Of a stretch of 64,000 nucleotides of DNA, positions 9,540-17,787 are shown piece by piece. Within the stretch, counting starts at the first letter, position 1. Every line of letters starts with the position of its first letter. The position numbers were made by a program, and so were the translations under genes. Below the pieces are notes generated by a model. The model saw only the letters and a program-made list of their open reading frames with translations. It made no database searches and was not told where the DNA came from. Origin of the DNA: Candidatus Obscuribacterium magneticum (GTDB taxonomy: Bacteria; Elusimicrobiota; Elusimicrobia; F11); the NCBI GenBank assembly GCA_020523905.1, contig JAJAPZ010000002.1, positions 1-64,000 on the forward strand, read 5' to 3'.

Positions 9540-10679
9540 CTATTTATTGACTTCAAAATAGCTGGTGTGCGAATCAAATGTATTGAATATGTCAAGCATC
9601 TGTTTCGCTGTTTTTTCCCAGGTAAAGTTTGCGGCTTGCTTCAATCCTTTCTCGATCAACCGTTGGCGCAAAGCGGGCTCGCGAATGATGCGAAGAATTC
9701 CATTGGCAATGTCTCGCGGATCCTGGGGGTTCACTAAAAGCGCCGCGTCCCCTGTGATTTCCGGCAGGCATGAGACATTGGAAGCCACGACGGGTAAGGC
9801 GCACGCCATGGCTTCCAGGGGCGGCAGCCCGAACCCTTCATAGAGGGATGGAAAGATAAAGGCGTCAGCGGCCGAGTACATTTCCGGCAGAAGTTCATCC
9901 TCAACATAGCCGGGCATATGGATGCGGTGGATGAGATTGCTCCTTTGAATTTCTTCTAGGACATTGTCATTTTTCCACCCTTTTTGGCCGACCAAAACAA
10001 GATGGTGTGGAATTTGATGGGCGATAAGGGAAAAAGCCCGAAAGATCCCCACAACATTTTTCCGGGGTTCGAACGTTCCGACGGTCAAGAGATATGGATC
10101 GTCAGAATTGTAAAGGTGTTTTATTTTTTGACGCGCGGCGATGGCATCCCGGGGATAAAACTGCTTTCCGACACCCAAATGAGTCACCCGCATGATTTTG
10201 TTCACTGGTTTCAGGTATGTTCGGACATCGTTAAGGGTCCAGCCGGAGATCGCCGCAATGGCGTCGGCGCGGCGGATCGACGGAGGAATGATGAGTTTGT
10301 TGATGATGAAGTTGAGCATTTTCATGGTTTTGGGGAAGACGTAGTGAACGAGATCATGAACGTTCAAGACAGCCTTGATGACTTTCGGCATCATGAGGGG
10401 CAACAGGTGTTGCGTTCCCCAAAAGACGTCAATTCTGTCTTCTTTCAGCCAGCGGGGCAACTCCAGCTGCAACCATAAACTGCCGTATCTCGTTTTGGCG
10501 CCGACCCGTTTGGACCATCGGCCGTTGGGCAAGGGAAAATTGAAATCCTTGTGAGCATAGAGGATATACTCATTCTTCATATCAAGGGTGGTCAAATTGA
10601 GCAGGATGTTGCGGATTGTCATCGGAATTCCGCTCGTTTGGGTTTCTCTTAAAGGCCGACTATCAACGCCGATACGCAT
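9540..10679 (-). CDS. Glycosyltransferase family 4, copy 2
   Basis: GT-B retaining transferase of 379 residues. It starts MRIGVDSRPLRETQTSGI, has LTVGTFEPRKNVVGI near 196 (start of the donor domain) and [21 protein letters not shown] near 281 with the E-x7-E catalytic pair. The WbaZ/mannosyltransferase B-like subgroup is the nearest match I recognise, based on FWGTQHLLPL and VHDLVHYVFPKTM. It follows a small methyltransferase gene by 1 base and precedes GT9 copy 2, giving the order GT4-GT9-GT4-GT9 in transcription. It probably adds one residue of the repeat unit or core. Confidence 0.9.
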   Translation of the reverse strand: MRIGVDSRPLRETQTSGIPMTIRNILLNLTTLDMKNEYILYAHKDFNFPLPNGRWSKRVGAKTRYGSLWLQLELPRWLKEDRIDVFWGTQHLLPLMMPKVIKAVLNVHDLVHYVFPKTMKMLNFIINKLIIPPSIRRADAIAAISGWTLNDVRTYLKPVNKIMRVTHLGVGKQFYPRDAIAARQKIKHLYNSDDPYLLTVGTFEPRKNVVGIFRAFSLIAHQIPHHLVLVGQKGWKNDNVLEEIQRSNLIHRIHMPGYVEDELLPEMYSAADAFIFPSLYEGFGLPPLEAMACALPVVASNVSCLPEITGDAALLVNPQDPRDIANGILRIIREPALRQRLIEKGLKQAANFTWEKTAKQMLDIFNTFDSHTSYFEVNK

Positions 10680-10680
10680 C

Positions 10681-11220
10681 TTATTTCAGGATTTCCAATT
10701 CGACGTGAAATTCTTTTAAGGGAAAAAGGAAGGCGAGAAAGCGCTCGTAAAAGTGTGGATGGCGTTCAATGAACCATTTTAATCCCAAGAAGTGATAGGG
10801 AATAAACCTGGGTTTTTCCACGAGAGGCCAGAATTCTACGGTGCGCTTCTTCAAACGATACAGAGCCCCCAGGTTGTAACCGTGGTCGGTGTTCCCGCAG
10901 AAAATATCAAAGGCAAAGAGAGAAAAATGGTGGCGGTGGGCCGGGTCGATGTAGGAATTGAGAGACGTGTAATGGGGCGTGTGGATTTCGACTGTCGCCC
11001 CTCGTTTTCCGATACGGTGAACTTCCTGCATTAATCCGACCACATTGTTAATATGTTCGATGACATGCCGGATCACGATGCGATCATAAACATTGTCGGC
11101 GATGGGGTAAGGGGTCACCTCCAGATCGTGAACGATGTCGACGCCCTGTTGAGGTGTTAAATCAATCCCCGTTGCCCCGGGGGTCTTTTTTGCGCCGCAT
11201 CCCAAATCCAGTATTTTCAT
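10681..11220 (-). CDS. Small class I SAM-dependent methyltransferase
   Basis: 179 residues starting directly at motif I (MKILDLGCGAKKTPG), with GIDLTPQQGVDIVHDLE as motif II, YDRIVIRHVIEHI as motif IV and the loop GKRGATVEIHTPHYTSLNSYIDPAHRHHFS. This compact form, with the HTPH and HRHHF histidine cluster, occurs in polysaccharide loci and is presumed to methylate a sugar. Target and position are unknown. A 93-base gap holding a palindromic repeat separates it from the methyltransferase-like gene upstream. Its stop is 1 base from the GT4 start. The start is at the usual place for the family, though the ribosome-binding site is weak. Confidence 0.82.
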   Translation of the reverse strand: MKILDLGCGAKKTPGATGIDLTPQQGVDIVHDLEVTPYPIADNVYDRIVIRHVIEHINNVVGLMQEVHRIGKRGATVEIHTPHYTSLNSYIDPAHRHHFSLFAFDIFCGNTDHGYNLGALYRLKKRTVEFWPLVEKPRFIPYHFLGLKWFIERHPHFYERFLAFLFPLKEFHVELEILK

Positions 11221-11233
11221 ATGTTTGTACCCA

Positions 11234-11309
11234 GGTCGTCATTCCGGCAAAAGTCGGAATCCAGGAAAATACTGACGACCTAGACCCCGGCTTCCGCCGG
11301 GGTGACGAG
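11234..11309. repeat. Imperfect palindromic repeat element with two hairpins
   Basis: The 93-base gap between two methyltransferase genes holds nested palindromes. Arm GGTCGTC (11234-11240) pairs with GACGACC (11274-11280). Inside it ATTCCGGC (11241-11248) folds on GTCGGAAT (11253-11260) around AAAA. ACCCCGGC (11284-11291) folds exactly on GCCGGGGT (11296-11303) around TTCC. The outer end GTCGTCATTCCGG also pairs imperfectly with CCGGGGTGACGAG. The pattern is that of the dispersed GTCATTCC...GGAATCC-type intergenic repeats found in many bacterial genomes. As RNA it would form stable hairpins and could act as a partial terminator or an mRNA-stability element. No second copy was noticed in this window. 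Confidence 0.72.
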
Positions 11310-11313
11310 CTCC

Positions 11314-12048
11314 TTATATACTCCTTTTATCCTTTTTGTAATGGAAACCAATCACCAACCCATTCGCCGCCGGGAATGGATGCCCATATTGACATTTCCA
11401 AGCGGTCGGACCGTCCACTTCGACCCAATCATTCATCGCCGATATTCGTTTCATGTAGCAGAGCTTGTCAAAGGGGTGGTCCTGGCTTTGGAGATAGGTG
11501 TCAAGCAGGGAATTGTGTCCGGGAGGCATCGTAAAAACGAAAACACCCTGAGGACTGAGGAGCCGCAGCAGTTTATCCAGGGCGATAAACACCTTTTCCG
11601 GCTGACGCGGGGATTCATCCCAGCCCACGTGTTCCAACGTCGAGATGCTAAAGATGAGGTCGTAGGGCTGGGACGGATGGAAATCAATAATATCTTGATT
11701 AATGACGCCTTTAATCGTTTCAAATTTGTCGACTATATCGTGGCGAACGGGAAAATAATGGGACAAGACATTTCCGAATTCAAGTGTTCGCCGGTCTCCG
11801 TACTCCTGAACAATTTCCCGAAGAATCGGAATTTCAACGGCTCTCTCGTTTTTCCAAGTCCGGTTGTAGTTGTGCCAAAAATAGGGGTAGGAATGGCCGT
11901 CAAAATTAAAGGTTCGAAGTGATTCCCCGAGATTTGTGATTTTCCATTGGATCCATCGGAGGTGATCTTTGATCACCTGAATTTTATTTCGGGGCCAGAG
12001 CGGCGATTCCGGATAAGATTCCTTGATGCCGGGTTCATTCGTATTCAT
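11314..12048 (-). CDS. Methyltransferase-like protein with degenerate SAM motif
   Basis: 244 residues with a class I methyltransferase outline: TLEFGNVLSHYFP near 88 in place of the usual GxGxG motif I, GVINQDIIDFHP near 113 as the acidic loop and YDLIFSISTLEHVGWDE near 129 as motif IV. The poor motif I leaves activity uncertain, but the rest is well kept and the protein has no frame damage. It probably methylates a glycan or lipid-linked sugar. The gene overlaps the end of the flippase gene by 14 bases and is followed by the palindromic repeat. A non-enzymatic or altered cofactor role cannot be excluded. Confidence 0.65.
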   Translation of the reverse strand: MNTNEPGIKESYPESPLWPRNKIQVIKDHLRWIQWKITNLGESLRTFNFDGHSYPYFWHNYNRTWKNERAVEIPILREIVQEYGDRRTLEFGNVLSHYFPVRHDIVDKFETIKGVINQDIIDFHPSQPYDLIFSISTLEHVGWDESPRQPEKVFIALDKLLRLLSPQGVFVFTMPPGHNSLLDTYLQSQDHPFDKLCYMKRISAMNDWVEVDGPTAWKCQYGHPFPAANGLVIGFHYKKDKRSI

Positions 12049-13336
12049 AGGTGGCGGGGACCTTCTCCAATGATGTCAGTTCCTCGTCTTTTAGGGTGAG
12101 AATATTAAATTTCCTTAACAGAAAGCTGGCGGTAAAGATAAAGAGAAGAATTTCGGTGGCCAGGAGAGCGGAGGCCGCTCCCACGGGGCCGCGGAGGTTG
12201 ATGCCGACGATATGACACACCGTGCTCACCATAAAGATCGCAGCGACCATGATAGCCAGAGTCTTTTGCCGGTTGAGGACCACCATGAGATGCGTTAAAA
12301 CGTAGTTGACAAAGACGAGTCCCCCGTTGATCCCCAAAATTTTAAGGACCGGAATAGCCGAGGCATATTTTTGTCCAAAAAGAGAAAGGACGATGAAGGG
12401 GCTAAAGAGGTAGAGGAAGCTTCCCCAGAGAAGGCCGATGAAGAACATCCCCGATAAGATTTTGAAAAGCCCTTGGCGAAATTCGGGCAGGCCTTTTTTG
12501 AGGGATTCCGAAAGATAAGGTACCGACAGCGCCATCACGCTGGCCGGGATGATGTAGGTGATTTCAAAGACACGAAAAGCCGCCGAATAATTTCCCACGG
12601 CTTCGCTGTCCCGAATCCAGGCTAGAAATAAGGGGCCGATCCTCAGCCACCAGGCTCCCAGGGCTCCTCCGATCGCCATCGGCACAGAGGCCGCCAGGAT
12701 TTTTTTCCACTGATTCAGATTCCGAGAGAAGGTGTAGGGGCTTTGAGTCGCTCTTTGGAAATAAATATTGGAAAGAAGGGCTCCCGTCACACTTCCGATG
12801 GCAAGGCCGATGAGGGTACCATAGAGGTTGGGGACCAGAAAGAGTCCCCCCAGTATACCGACCAGCATCAGTGACCGTTGTATGAGCATCTGCGCCCGGG
12901 CGAGATCCATCCGCCCGAGGCCATTGCACACGAATTGATTGAAGTCGAGAATGGAGTTTGAAAACATCCAAAGAAGCGCCAAAAGAAGCAGCCACGGAGC
13001 GTCCCATTTCCATAGGAAAGCGAAAAGGAAAAGAAAAACAACGGAGATGGCGGACATAAAAAGGATTTTCAAGTCCAGGTAAGGTTTCCATACAGCATCG
13101 TTTTGTCCGCGTTTTTCTCCCAGTTCTTTAATAAGTTGCAAGTGAGTCCCCATGTCCGTAAAGACATAAAAGATTTGCACCAGAGAAAGGGCGTAGACGA
13201 ATTTCCCGAAATCATTCACTTGGAGTTTGCGGGCAACGAGGATGTTGATGAGAAAAAAGGATCCGCGGGAAAAAAGGTCGAGAACAACGCGCCACCCAAT
13301 TTGGTGAAGCAGTTTGGGGAAGGTGGTGGTTTTCAC
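12035..13336 (-). CDS. Polysaccharide flippase, Wzx/MATE-like (first)
   Basis: 433-residue multi-spanning membrane protein of the polysaccharide transport (PST)/MVF-MOP superfamily, with roughly 12 to 14 hydrophobic segments. It opens with GWRVVLDLFSRGSFFLINILVARKL, where the reentrant first helix and the L-ARKL end are typical of Wzx proteins. It would flip an undecaprenyl-linked repeat unit to the periplasm. The start is GTG at 13336, overlapping the stop of the upstream methyltransferase gene by 4 bases (GTGA). A second, different flippase lies at 53345-54598, so two lipid-linked intermediates may be exported. Confidence 0.88.
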   Translation of the reverse strand: MKTTTFPKLLHQIGWRVVLDLFSRGSFFLINILVARKLQVNDFGKFVYALSLVQIFYVFTDMGTHLQLIKELGEKRGQNDAVWKPYLDLKILFMSAISVVFLFLFAFLWKWDAPWLLLLALLWMFSNSILDFNQFVCNGLGRMDLARAQMLIQRSLMLVGILGGLFLVPNLYGTLIGLAIGSVTGALLSNIYFQRATQSPYTFSRNLNQWKKILAASVPMAIGGALGAWWLRIGPLFLAWIRDSEAVGNYSAAFRVFEITYIIPASVMALSVPYLSESLKKGLPEFRQGLFKILSGMFFIGLLWGSFLYLFSPFIVLSLFGQKYASAIPVLKILGINGGLVFVNYVLTHLMVVLNRQKTLAIMVAAIFMVSTVCHIVGINLRGPVGAASALLATEILLFIFTASFLLRKFNILTLKDEELTSLEKVPATYEYE

Positions 13337-14199
13337 TTGGAACCCGTGGCCAGGAGGGTAAAACCCCCGGACGTGGGAAAGGATCGAATGAAAAGATAGA
13401 AAGGAACCATGATTATTTTTAGACTCCCCCTCAAAAGTTTAAAGAAAGGCCCGGGGTGTTGAAACCCGGGGATCCATCGGACCATATGATACATGAGATC
13501 TCCGAGAAGAAGAGGTTTTCTCTCGACCTTGACGTTTTTAAAACCATTTTGGCTGAAGAGAATTTCCAATGACGCCGATGACCACAATGTGAAGTGATGG
13601 GGTGGGGCATCAACCTCCTTATTAAACCACAGGGGAAAGCGATGAAAGCCGGGGATGCTGAGGATTAAACGGCCGCCGGGTTTCAAGTGGTTGAAACAGG
13701 CCTTAATGAAGTATTGGGGCGAGGGCAGATGTTCCAGGAGCTCAAAGGCTGTGATGACATCAAATTGTTCCTGCGGATGGTTTTTTGAGAAGTTTTCAAG
13801 AGAGGTCAGTTCGACGTCGTTGAGACGAAAGTGTTTTTGGGCCACTTGAATAAGATGTTTGTTCAGGTCAATGCCTTTTATTCGGTGGCCGTGGGAATCC
13901 GCCAATTTTAAGAAGTCCCCCCGCCCGCATCCGATGTCCAGGATGGTCGCCGGAGGGGGGCCGATGATCCTCAAGGCTTCGGCGAACTCCCAACGGCCCC
14001 CCAGTTTCTCCGTCGATGGAATATTCCACTCCACTTCCTGATAGATATCCGAGTCTTCATACCACTGTTGCCCCGGGTGTTCCATCGGGTGAGAAAAGCG
14101 GAGCCCGCAAGCACCGCAAAAATAGAGATCGAACCCTTCATGCTTTTTCACGGCGGTGATCTCGGTGGCCGCACAAACAGGGCACATTAAGTTGTTCAC
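13333..14199 (-). CDS. Class I SAM-dependent methyltransferase with N-terminal zinc ribbon
   Basis: 288 residues. Residues 1-40 form a probable zinc ribbon, with CPVC at 6-9 and CGAC at 33-36. The methyltransferase core follows: ILDIGCGRGDFL near 95 (motif I), GIDLNKHLI (motif II), FDVITAFELLEHLP (motif IV) and LKPGGRLILSIPG (motif VI). This architecture is frequent among sugar methyltransferases in O-antigen and secondary-metabolite loci. It sits 9 bases after the Wzy/ligase gene and overlaps the flippase start by 4 bases, so it is probably dedicated to the same glycan. Acceptor unknown. Confidence 0.87.
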   Translation of the reverse strand: MNNLMCPVCAATEITAVKKHEGFDLYFCGACGLRFSHPMEHPGQQWYEDSDIYQEVEWNIPSTEKLGGRWEFAEALRIIGPPPATILDIGCGRGDFLKLADSHGHRIKGIDLNKHLIQVAQKHFRLNDVELTSLENFSKNHPQEQFDVITAFELLEHLPSPQYFIKACFNHLKPGGRLILSIPGFHRFPLWFNKEVDAPPHHFTLWSSASLEILFSQNGFKNVKVERKPLLLGDLMYHMVRWIPGFQHPGPFFKLLRGSLKIIMVPFYLFIRSFPTSGGFTLLATGSK

Positions 14200-14208
14200 G
14201 GTTAAAGA

Positions 14209-15735
14209 TTATCGTTTTTGAACATGACTGATGAGATAAAGGAGAAACCAGAAAACAAGATTAATCTCAAAGCTGAGGAGATTGGCCCCAAAAAAGAAGG
14301 AGATCGTGAGGGCCAGGACGGCAGCGAAGGCCCCTTTTTCTAATAAGGAGGCCTCGTGGATTCTCGACAGATACGCCTTGATTTGGGAGATAAGAATCAA
14401 TAGGAAGAGGATTAATCCGACACTTCCTTGTTCGGCCGCCGTGTGTAAATACATATTGCCGCAATTGTCATTGACGAGATGTGACAGTTCATTTTTATAA
14501 TTCGGCAATTTAATAAGGTAGTTTCCTAACCCGACCCCCAGTATGGGGTGGTGACGAAAAACAACCCACCCCGATTCCCAAAGGTGAGCCCGGTCCCCTA
14601 ATAAAGATTTCGGGGGCATGTCCCCTCGGCTCACTTGGACGACCTGATGAATAAAACGCCCGATGCGCGCTTGTGATTTTAGGTTTTTATTCTTCATCAG
14701 TAAGAAGGAGCCAGCGAGAATAACCAGGATGAGAGCCGAGAGGATATAAATGCGAGCTTTTTTAGTGGCGAGAAGAGATAACAATAGAAAAGAGATTCCT
14801 GTAATGAGGATGGCTGATCGGCTGTTGGAAAGGATCATCAAAAAAAGGAGGATGGGCCCCATGAGCCACGGTATCAACCGTCTTGGAGGGGTCATCGCCC
14901 ACCCTGGCCAGAGAGGCAAAAGAAGGGCCGTGACGAATCCCAGGGTGTTAGGGTGGCTGAACGTGGCATTAAACCGAGCGTAACCTCTATTAAGAAAAGG
15001 ATAAACACCGGCCAGCTCATCGTGCCCGCTCCATTGTAAAATCCCAACAATCGAAGAGAGGGCGACTCCCGCCATTAAACTTCCCAAAAGTGAATATATG
15101 AATTTATTCGATATTTTGTTGTTGGCGAGCCATCCGTAGAAAAAAATCCCGCTCGTCGAGCCTAGAAAAGCCAAGAGGATCCAACCCAAGGCATTTTTCA
15201 GGGGGAGTTCTCCCCAGGGAGCCCGTGAGACAATGGCGTTCAAATGTGGATAATAAGGGAGAAAAGATATTAAAGACATCGCCATGCTGAAGAATAAATA
15301 GAAAATAAAAAGCCAAATGGGAAAAGGGAGTGCAATAGTGATCTTTTTGTTCCATATGTCGGAGACGTTGTATTTTCGGTGGTGGTGGGAATGGTCGAGC
15401 AATGTGGCCAATCCCTGACCAAACAGTCCCCATAAAAAGACGGGTGCGATCAAAGGAAGCGGGGACATTTTATACGCCGGCGATAAAAATCCGAACAAAG
15501 GGAGGAGAAAGAAAACGAGGTGGGGAATGTAGTTAGGAAAAAGCAAACCAAATAGGATGGGAGTTCCGGAAATAATGGGAAGCCAAACCAAATGGTGCAT
15601 ATACGGATAGAGGGTGAGAATGGTCGCAAAGCTGGCCAAAACCAGAACGCTCAAGACGGCAAAGAAGAGCCGCCATGTGAGATGTTGAATCCCCATCCAT
15701 TTTTTAATGAATGTTTTCGAGCTCGTTATTTTCAT
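14209..15735 (-). CDS. O-antigen ligase/polymerase (Wzy/WaaL-like), first
   Basis: 508-residue inner-membrane protein with about ten to twelve membrane spans. Landmarks of the Wzy_C family are FSHPNTLG at 259-266, SNSRSA at 303-308, and the large periplasmic loop with RAHLWESGW after 382 and HHPILGVGLGNY at 395-406. Arginines and histidines in this loop are the functional residues in WaaL and Wzy proteins. Either polymerisation of repeat units or ligation to lipid A-core is possible, and sequence alone does not separate the two. It overlaps the pdxA-like gene start by 4 bases. Confidence 0.88.
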   Translation of the reverse strand: MKITSSKTFIKKWMGIQHLTWRLFFAVLSVLVLASFATILTLYPYMHHLVWLPIISGTPILFGLLFPNYIPHLVFFLLPLFGFLSPAYKMSPLPLIAPVFLWGLFGQGLATLLDHSHHHRKYNVSDIWNKKITIALPFPIWLFIFYLFFSMAMSLISFLPYYPHLNAIVSRAPWGELPLKNALGWILLAFLGSTSGIFFYGWLANNKISNKFIYSLLGSLMAGVALSSIVGILQWSGHDELAGVYPFLNRGYARFNATFSHPNTLGFVTALLLPLWPGWAMTPPRRLIPWLMGPILLFLMILSNSRSAILITGISFLLLSLLATKKARIYILSALILVILAGSFLLMKNKNLKSQARIGRFIHQVVQVSRGDMPPKSLLGDRAHLWESGWVVFRHHPILGVGLGNYLIKLPNYKNELSHLVNDNCGNMYLHTAAEQGSVGLILFLLILISQIKAYLSRIHEASLLEKGAFAAVLALTISFFFGANLLSFEINLVFWFLLYLISHVQKR

Positions 15736-16793
15736 ACCGCTTTAAAAGAAATCATTTTAACAGCGAGTTGAACGGCCTCAAATAAGCTGGTTTCATCGGC
15801 TCTCCCTTTTCCGGCGATATCGTAGGCTGTTCCGTGAGCCACCGACGTGCGAATGATGGGGATTCCCAGGGTGACGTTGACGCCGTGAACGTTAAAGCGG
15901 CCATTGCTTTTATCGGATTGAAAACTTGCTAGCTTGAAGGGAATTTGTCCCTGATCGTGATACATGGCAATACCCGCATCATAGTTTTTAGAGAGAACGT
16001 GGGGCCATAAGACATCGGAGGAAAATGGGCCGTCGACGTTGATATGCTTTTTTCGGCAGAGTAAAATCGCCGGTATTATTTTTGTTTTTTCCTCCGTTCC
16101 CAACAGACCGTTTTCTCCCGCATGGGGATTAAGGCCGCAAACACCGATAAGCGGCCGGCGAATCCCCATTTTTTTTAGGCCCTCGTGTGCCAGACGGATC
16201 GTGTCAACTATTCTTTCTTTTGTCAGTATGCGAGGAACATCTTTTAAAGCCACGTGGGAAGTTGCATGAACCGCGCGGAAGTTATGGTAGACGAGCATGA
16301 GGGCGACTGATTTTGAATGGGTTAGGGCTTTTAGCATTTCGGTGTGACCGGTGTATTTCACTCCCCATCCGCCCATCCGGAAAGCTTCCTTGTTGATCGG
16401 AGCGGTGACGACAGCATCTATCTTTTTATCCAGAGCCGCTTTGACGGCGGCTTGGATATATTCGCCACTGGCCTTTCCCCCCGCGGCCGTGGCCCGACCG
16501 AGACTGTAAGGTTTTAGGGGGACATTCTTGAAATCAATGATGACATGTCGATGAGATGAAAAGGCACGGGGATTCAGGGTGAGGAAATCGTGAAATGTAA
16601 TTTGGTCGAAGCGCTTTTGAAGTGGTTGGGGATCCTTCAGAAGGAGCTTTTGGGTGAATTGAAGAAGGTCGACGTCACCAAAAATAAAAAGTTGACACGT
16701 GCGGTCGCCTAAGAGGCGTCGGGATGCCTTTAAAACAATTTCCGGACCGATTCCGGCGGGATCCCCCATTGTGAGGGCGATTCTGGACTTCAT
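15732..16793 (-). CDS. pdxA: 4-hydroxythreonine-4-phosphate dehydrogenase family
   Basis: PdxA family enzyme, an NAD-dependent oxidative decarboxylase acting in pyridoxal 5'-phosphate synthesis. It is 353 residues long. It opens with the family signature IALTMGDPAGIGPEI (residues 5-19) and keeps the three metal-binding histidine regions: TGHTEML, LNPHAGENG and MYHDQGQIP. It lies between KdsD (4-base overlap) and the Wzy/ligase gene (4-base overlap), so it is co-translated with glycan genes. It could simply supply PLP, which the three aminotransferases of this block need. PdxA2-type paralogues act on other phospho-sugar acids, and that alternative is not excluded. Confidence 0.9.
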   Translation of the reverse strand: MKSRIALTMGDPAGIGPEIVLKASRRLLGDRTCQLFIFGDVDLLQFTQKLLLKDPQPLQKRFDQITFHDFLTLNPRAFSSHRHVIIDFKNVPLKPYSLGRATAAGGKASGEYIQAAVKAALDKKIDAVVTAPINKEAFRMGGWGVKYTGHTEMLKALTHSKSVALMLVYHNFRAVHATSHVALKDVPRILTKERIVDTIRLAHEGLKKMGIRRPLIGVCGLNPHAGENGLLGTEEKTKIIPAILLCRKKHINVDGPFSSDVLWPHVLSKNYDAGIAMYHDQGQIPFKLASFQSDKSNGRFNVHGVNVTLGIPIIRTSVAHGTAYDIAGKGRADETSLFEAVQLAVKMISFKAV

Positions 16794-17776
16794 TGTTGGG
16801 AGGCGTTGGAAACGAGGCCCTTTTGGACGAAATCGTGAAGGTGGAGCATACCGACGGCCCTCTTTTTACGGTCAATGACGGGAAGCACGGTCAATGGCTT
16901 AGGGCGCCTTTCCATTGTTTGGAGAGCTTTCATGACTGTGTCATCGGAAAAAACGGCCGTTGGATGCGGATTCATGATGTCCTTTATTTTTAAACTGGAA
17001 ATAAGCTCCCCTTTGGCGAAGGCGTTCCGTATGTCATAGTCCGTGACCAGGCCCACCAAGTGCCCCTTGTGGTCCACAATGGAGGCGGCACCGGTCCATT
17101 TTTGAGTAATTTCGACGAGAAGTTGGTCCATCGATGCGTGAAGGGAAACGACAGGATTCCGCTTGCCGCTTCGCATGATGTCCGATACTTTAAGGAGAAG
17201 CTTTTTCCCCAGCAATCCTCCCGGATGATAGAGAGCGAAGGAATCCGCATCGAAGCCCCTCATTTTCATGAGGGTCAGGGCGATCGCATCGCCGACAACG
17301 AGGGCCAGCGTGGAGCTGGTGGTGGGAGCCAGGTTCAGGGGGCAGGCCTCTTTTTTAAGGGGCACATGGAGCACAATCGAGGATTGTTGAGCCAGGGAGG
17401 AGTCCCGGGTCGCCGTCAAACTGATGACTTTTGCCCCGATTTTTCGAATGGCCGGAAGGAGGCTGAGCAATTCTTCGCTCTCTCCGGATTTGCCGATGGC
17501 CAGGACGATGTCGCTTTTTTGGATGACGCCCAGATTTCCGTGCAACCCCTCGATGGGATGCAAATAGATGGCGGGCGTTCCGGTGGAAGTCAGGGTGGAC
17601 GCCACCTTTTGAGCCACCAAGCCTGATTTTCCGATGCCGGTGACCACGATTTTGCCCGGACAGCGGAAAATGGCTTCAACGGCGAGCTTAAAGGAATTGT
17701 TAATCGATCCGCGCGCTTTCAGCAAACTTCGCGCTTGGAACGCCAGAATCCTCTTTATTTCATTGGTGATCTTCAA
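16790..17776 (-). CDS. kdsD: Arabinose-5-phosphate isomerase (KdsD/KpsF/GutQ family)
   Basis: Converts ribulose-5-phosphate to arabinose-5-phosphate, the first step to Kdo. It is 328 residues long: an SIS sugar-phosphate isomerase domain (about 30-170) with GIGKSG at 47-52, EGLHGNLG at 76-83 and GKSGESEE at 95-102, then two CBS domains from about residue 205 to the end. The length and SIS-CBS-CBS order are those of KdsD/KpsF. It supports a Kdo-containing LPS or capsule and so a Gram-negative envelope. It overlaps the PdxA gene by 4 bases and lies 11 bases after a WecG/TagA-type transferase gene. No kdsA, kdsB or kdsC is in this window. Confidence 0.94.
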   Translation of the reverse strand: MKITNEIKRILAFQARSLLKARGSINNSFKLAVEAIFRCPGKIVVTGIGKSGLVAQKVASTLTSTGTPAIYLHPIEGLHGNLGVIQKSDIVLAIGKSGESEELLSLLPAIRKIGAKVISLTATRDSSLAQQSSIVLHVPLKKEACPLNLAPTTSSTLALVVGDAIALTLMKMRGFDADSFALYHPGGLLGKKLLLKVSDIMRSGKRNPVVSLHASMDQLLVEITQKWTGAASIVDHKGHLVGLVTDYDIRNAFAKGELISSLKIKDIMNPHPTAVFSDDTVMKALQTMERRPKPLTVLPVIDRKKRAVGMLHLHDFVQKGLVSNASQQ

Positions 17777-17787
17777 ATCAGCGGGAT

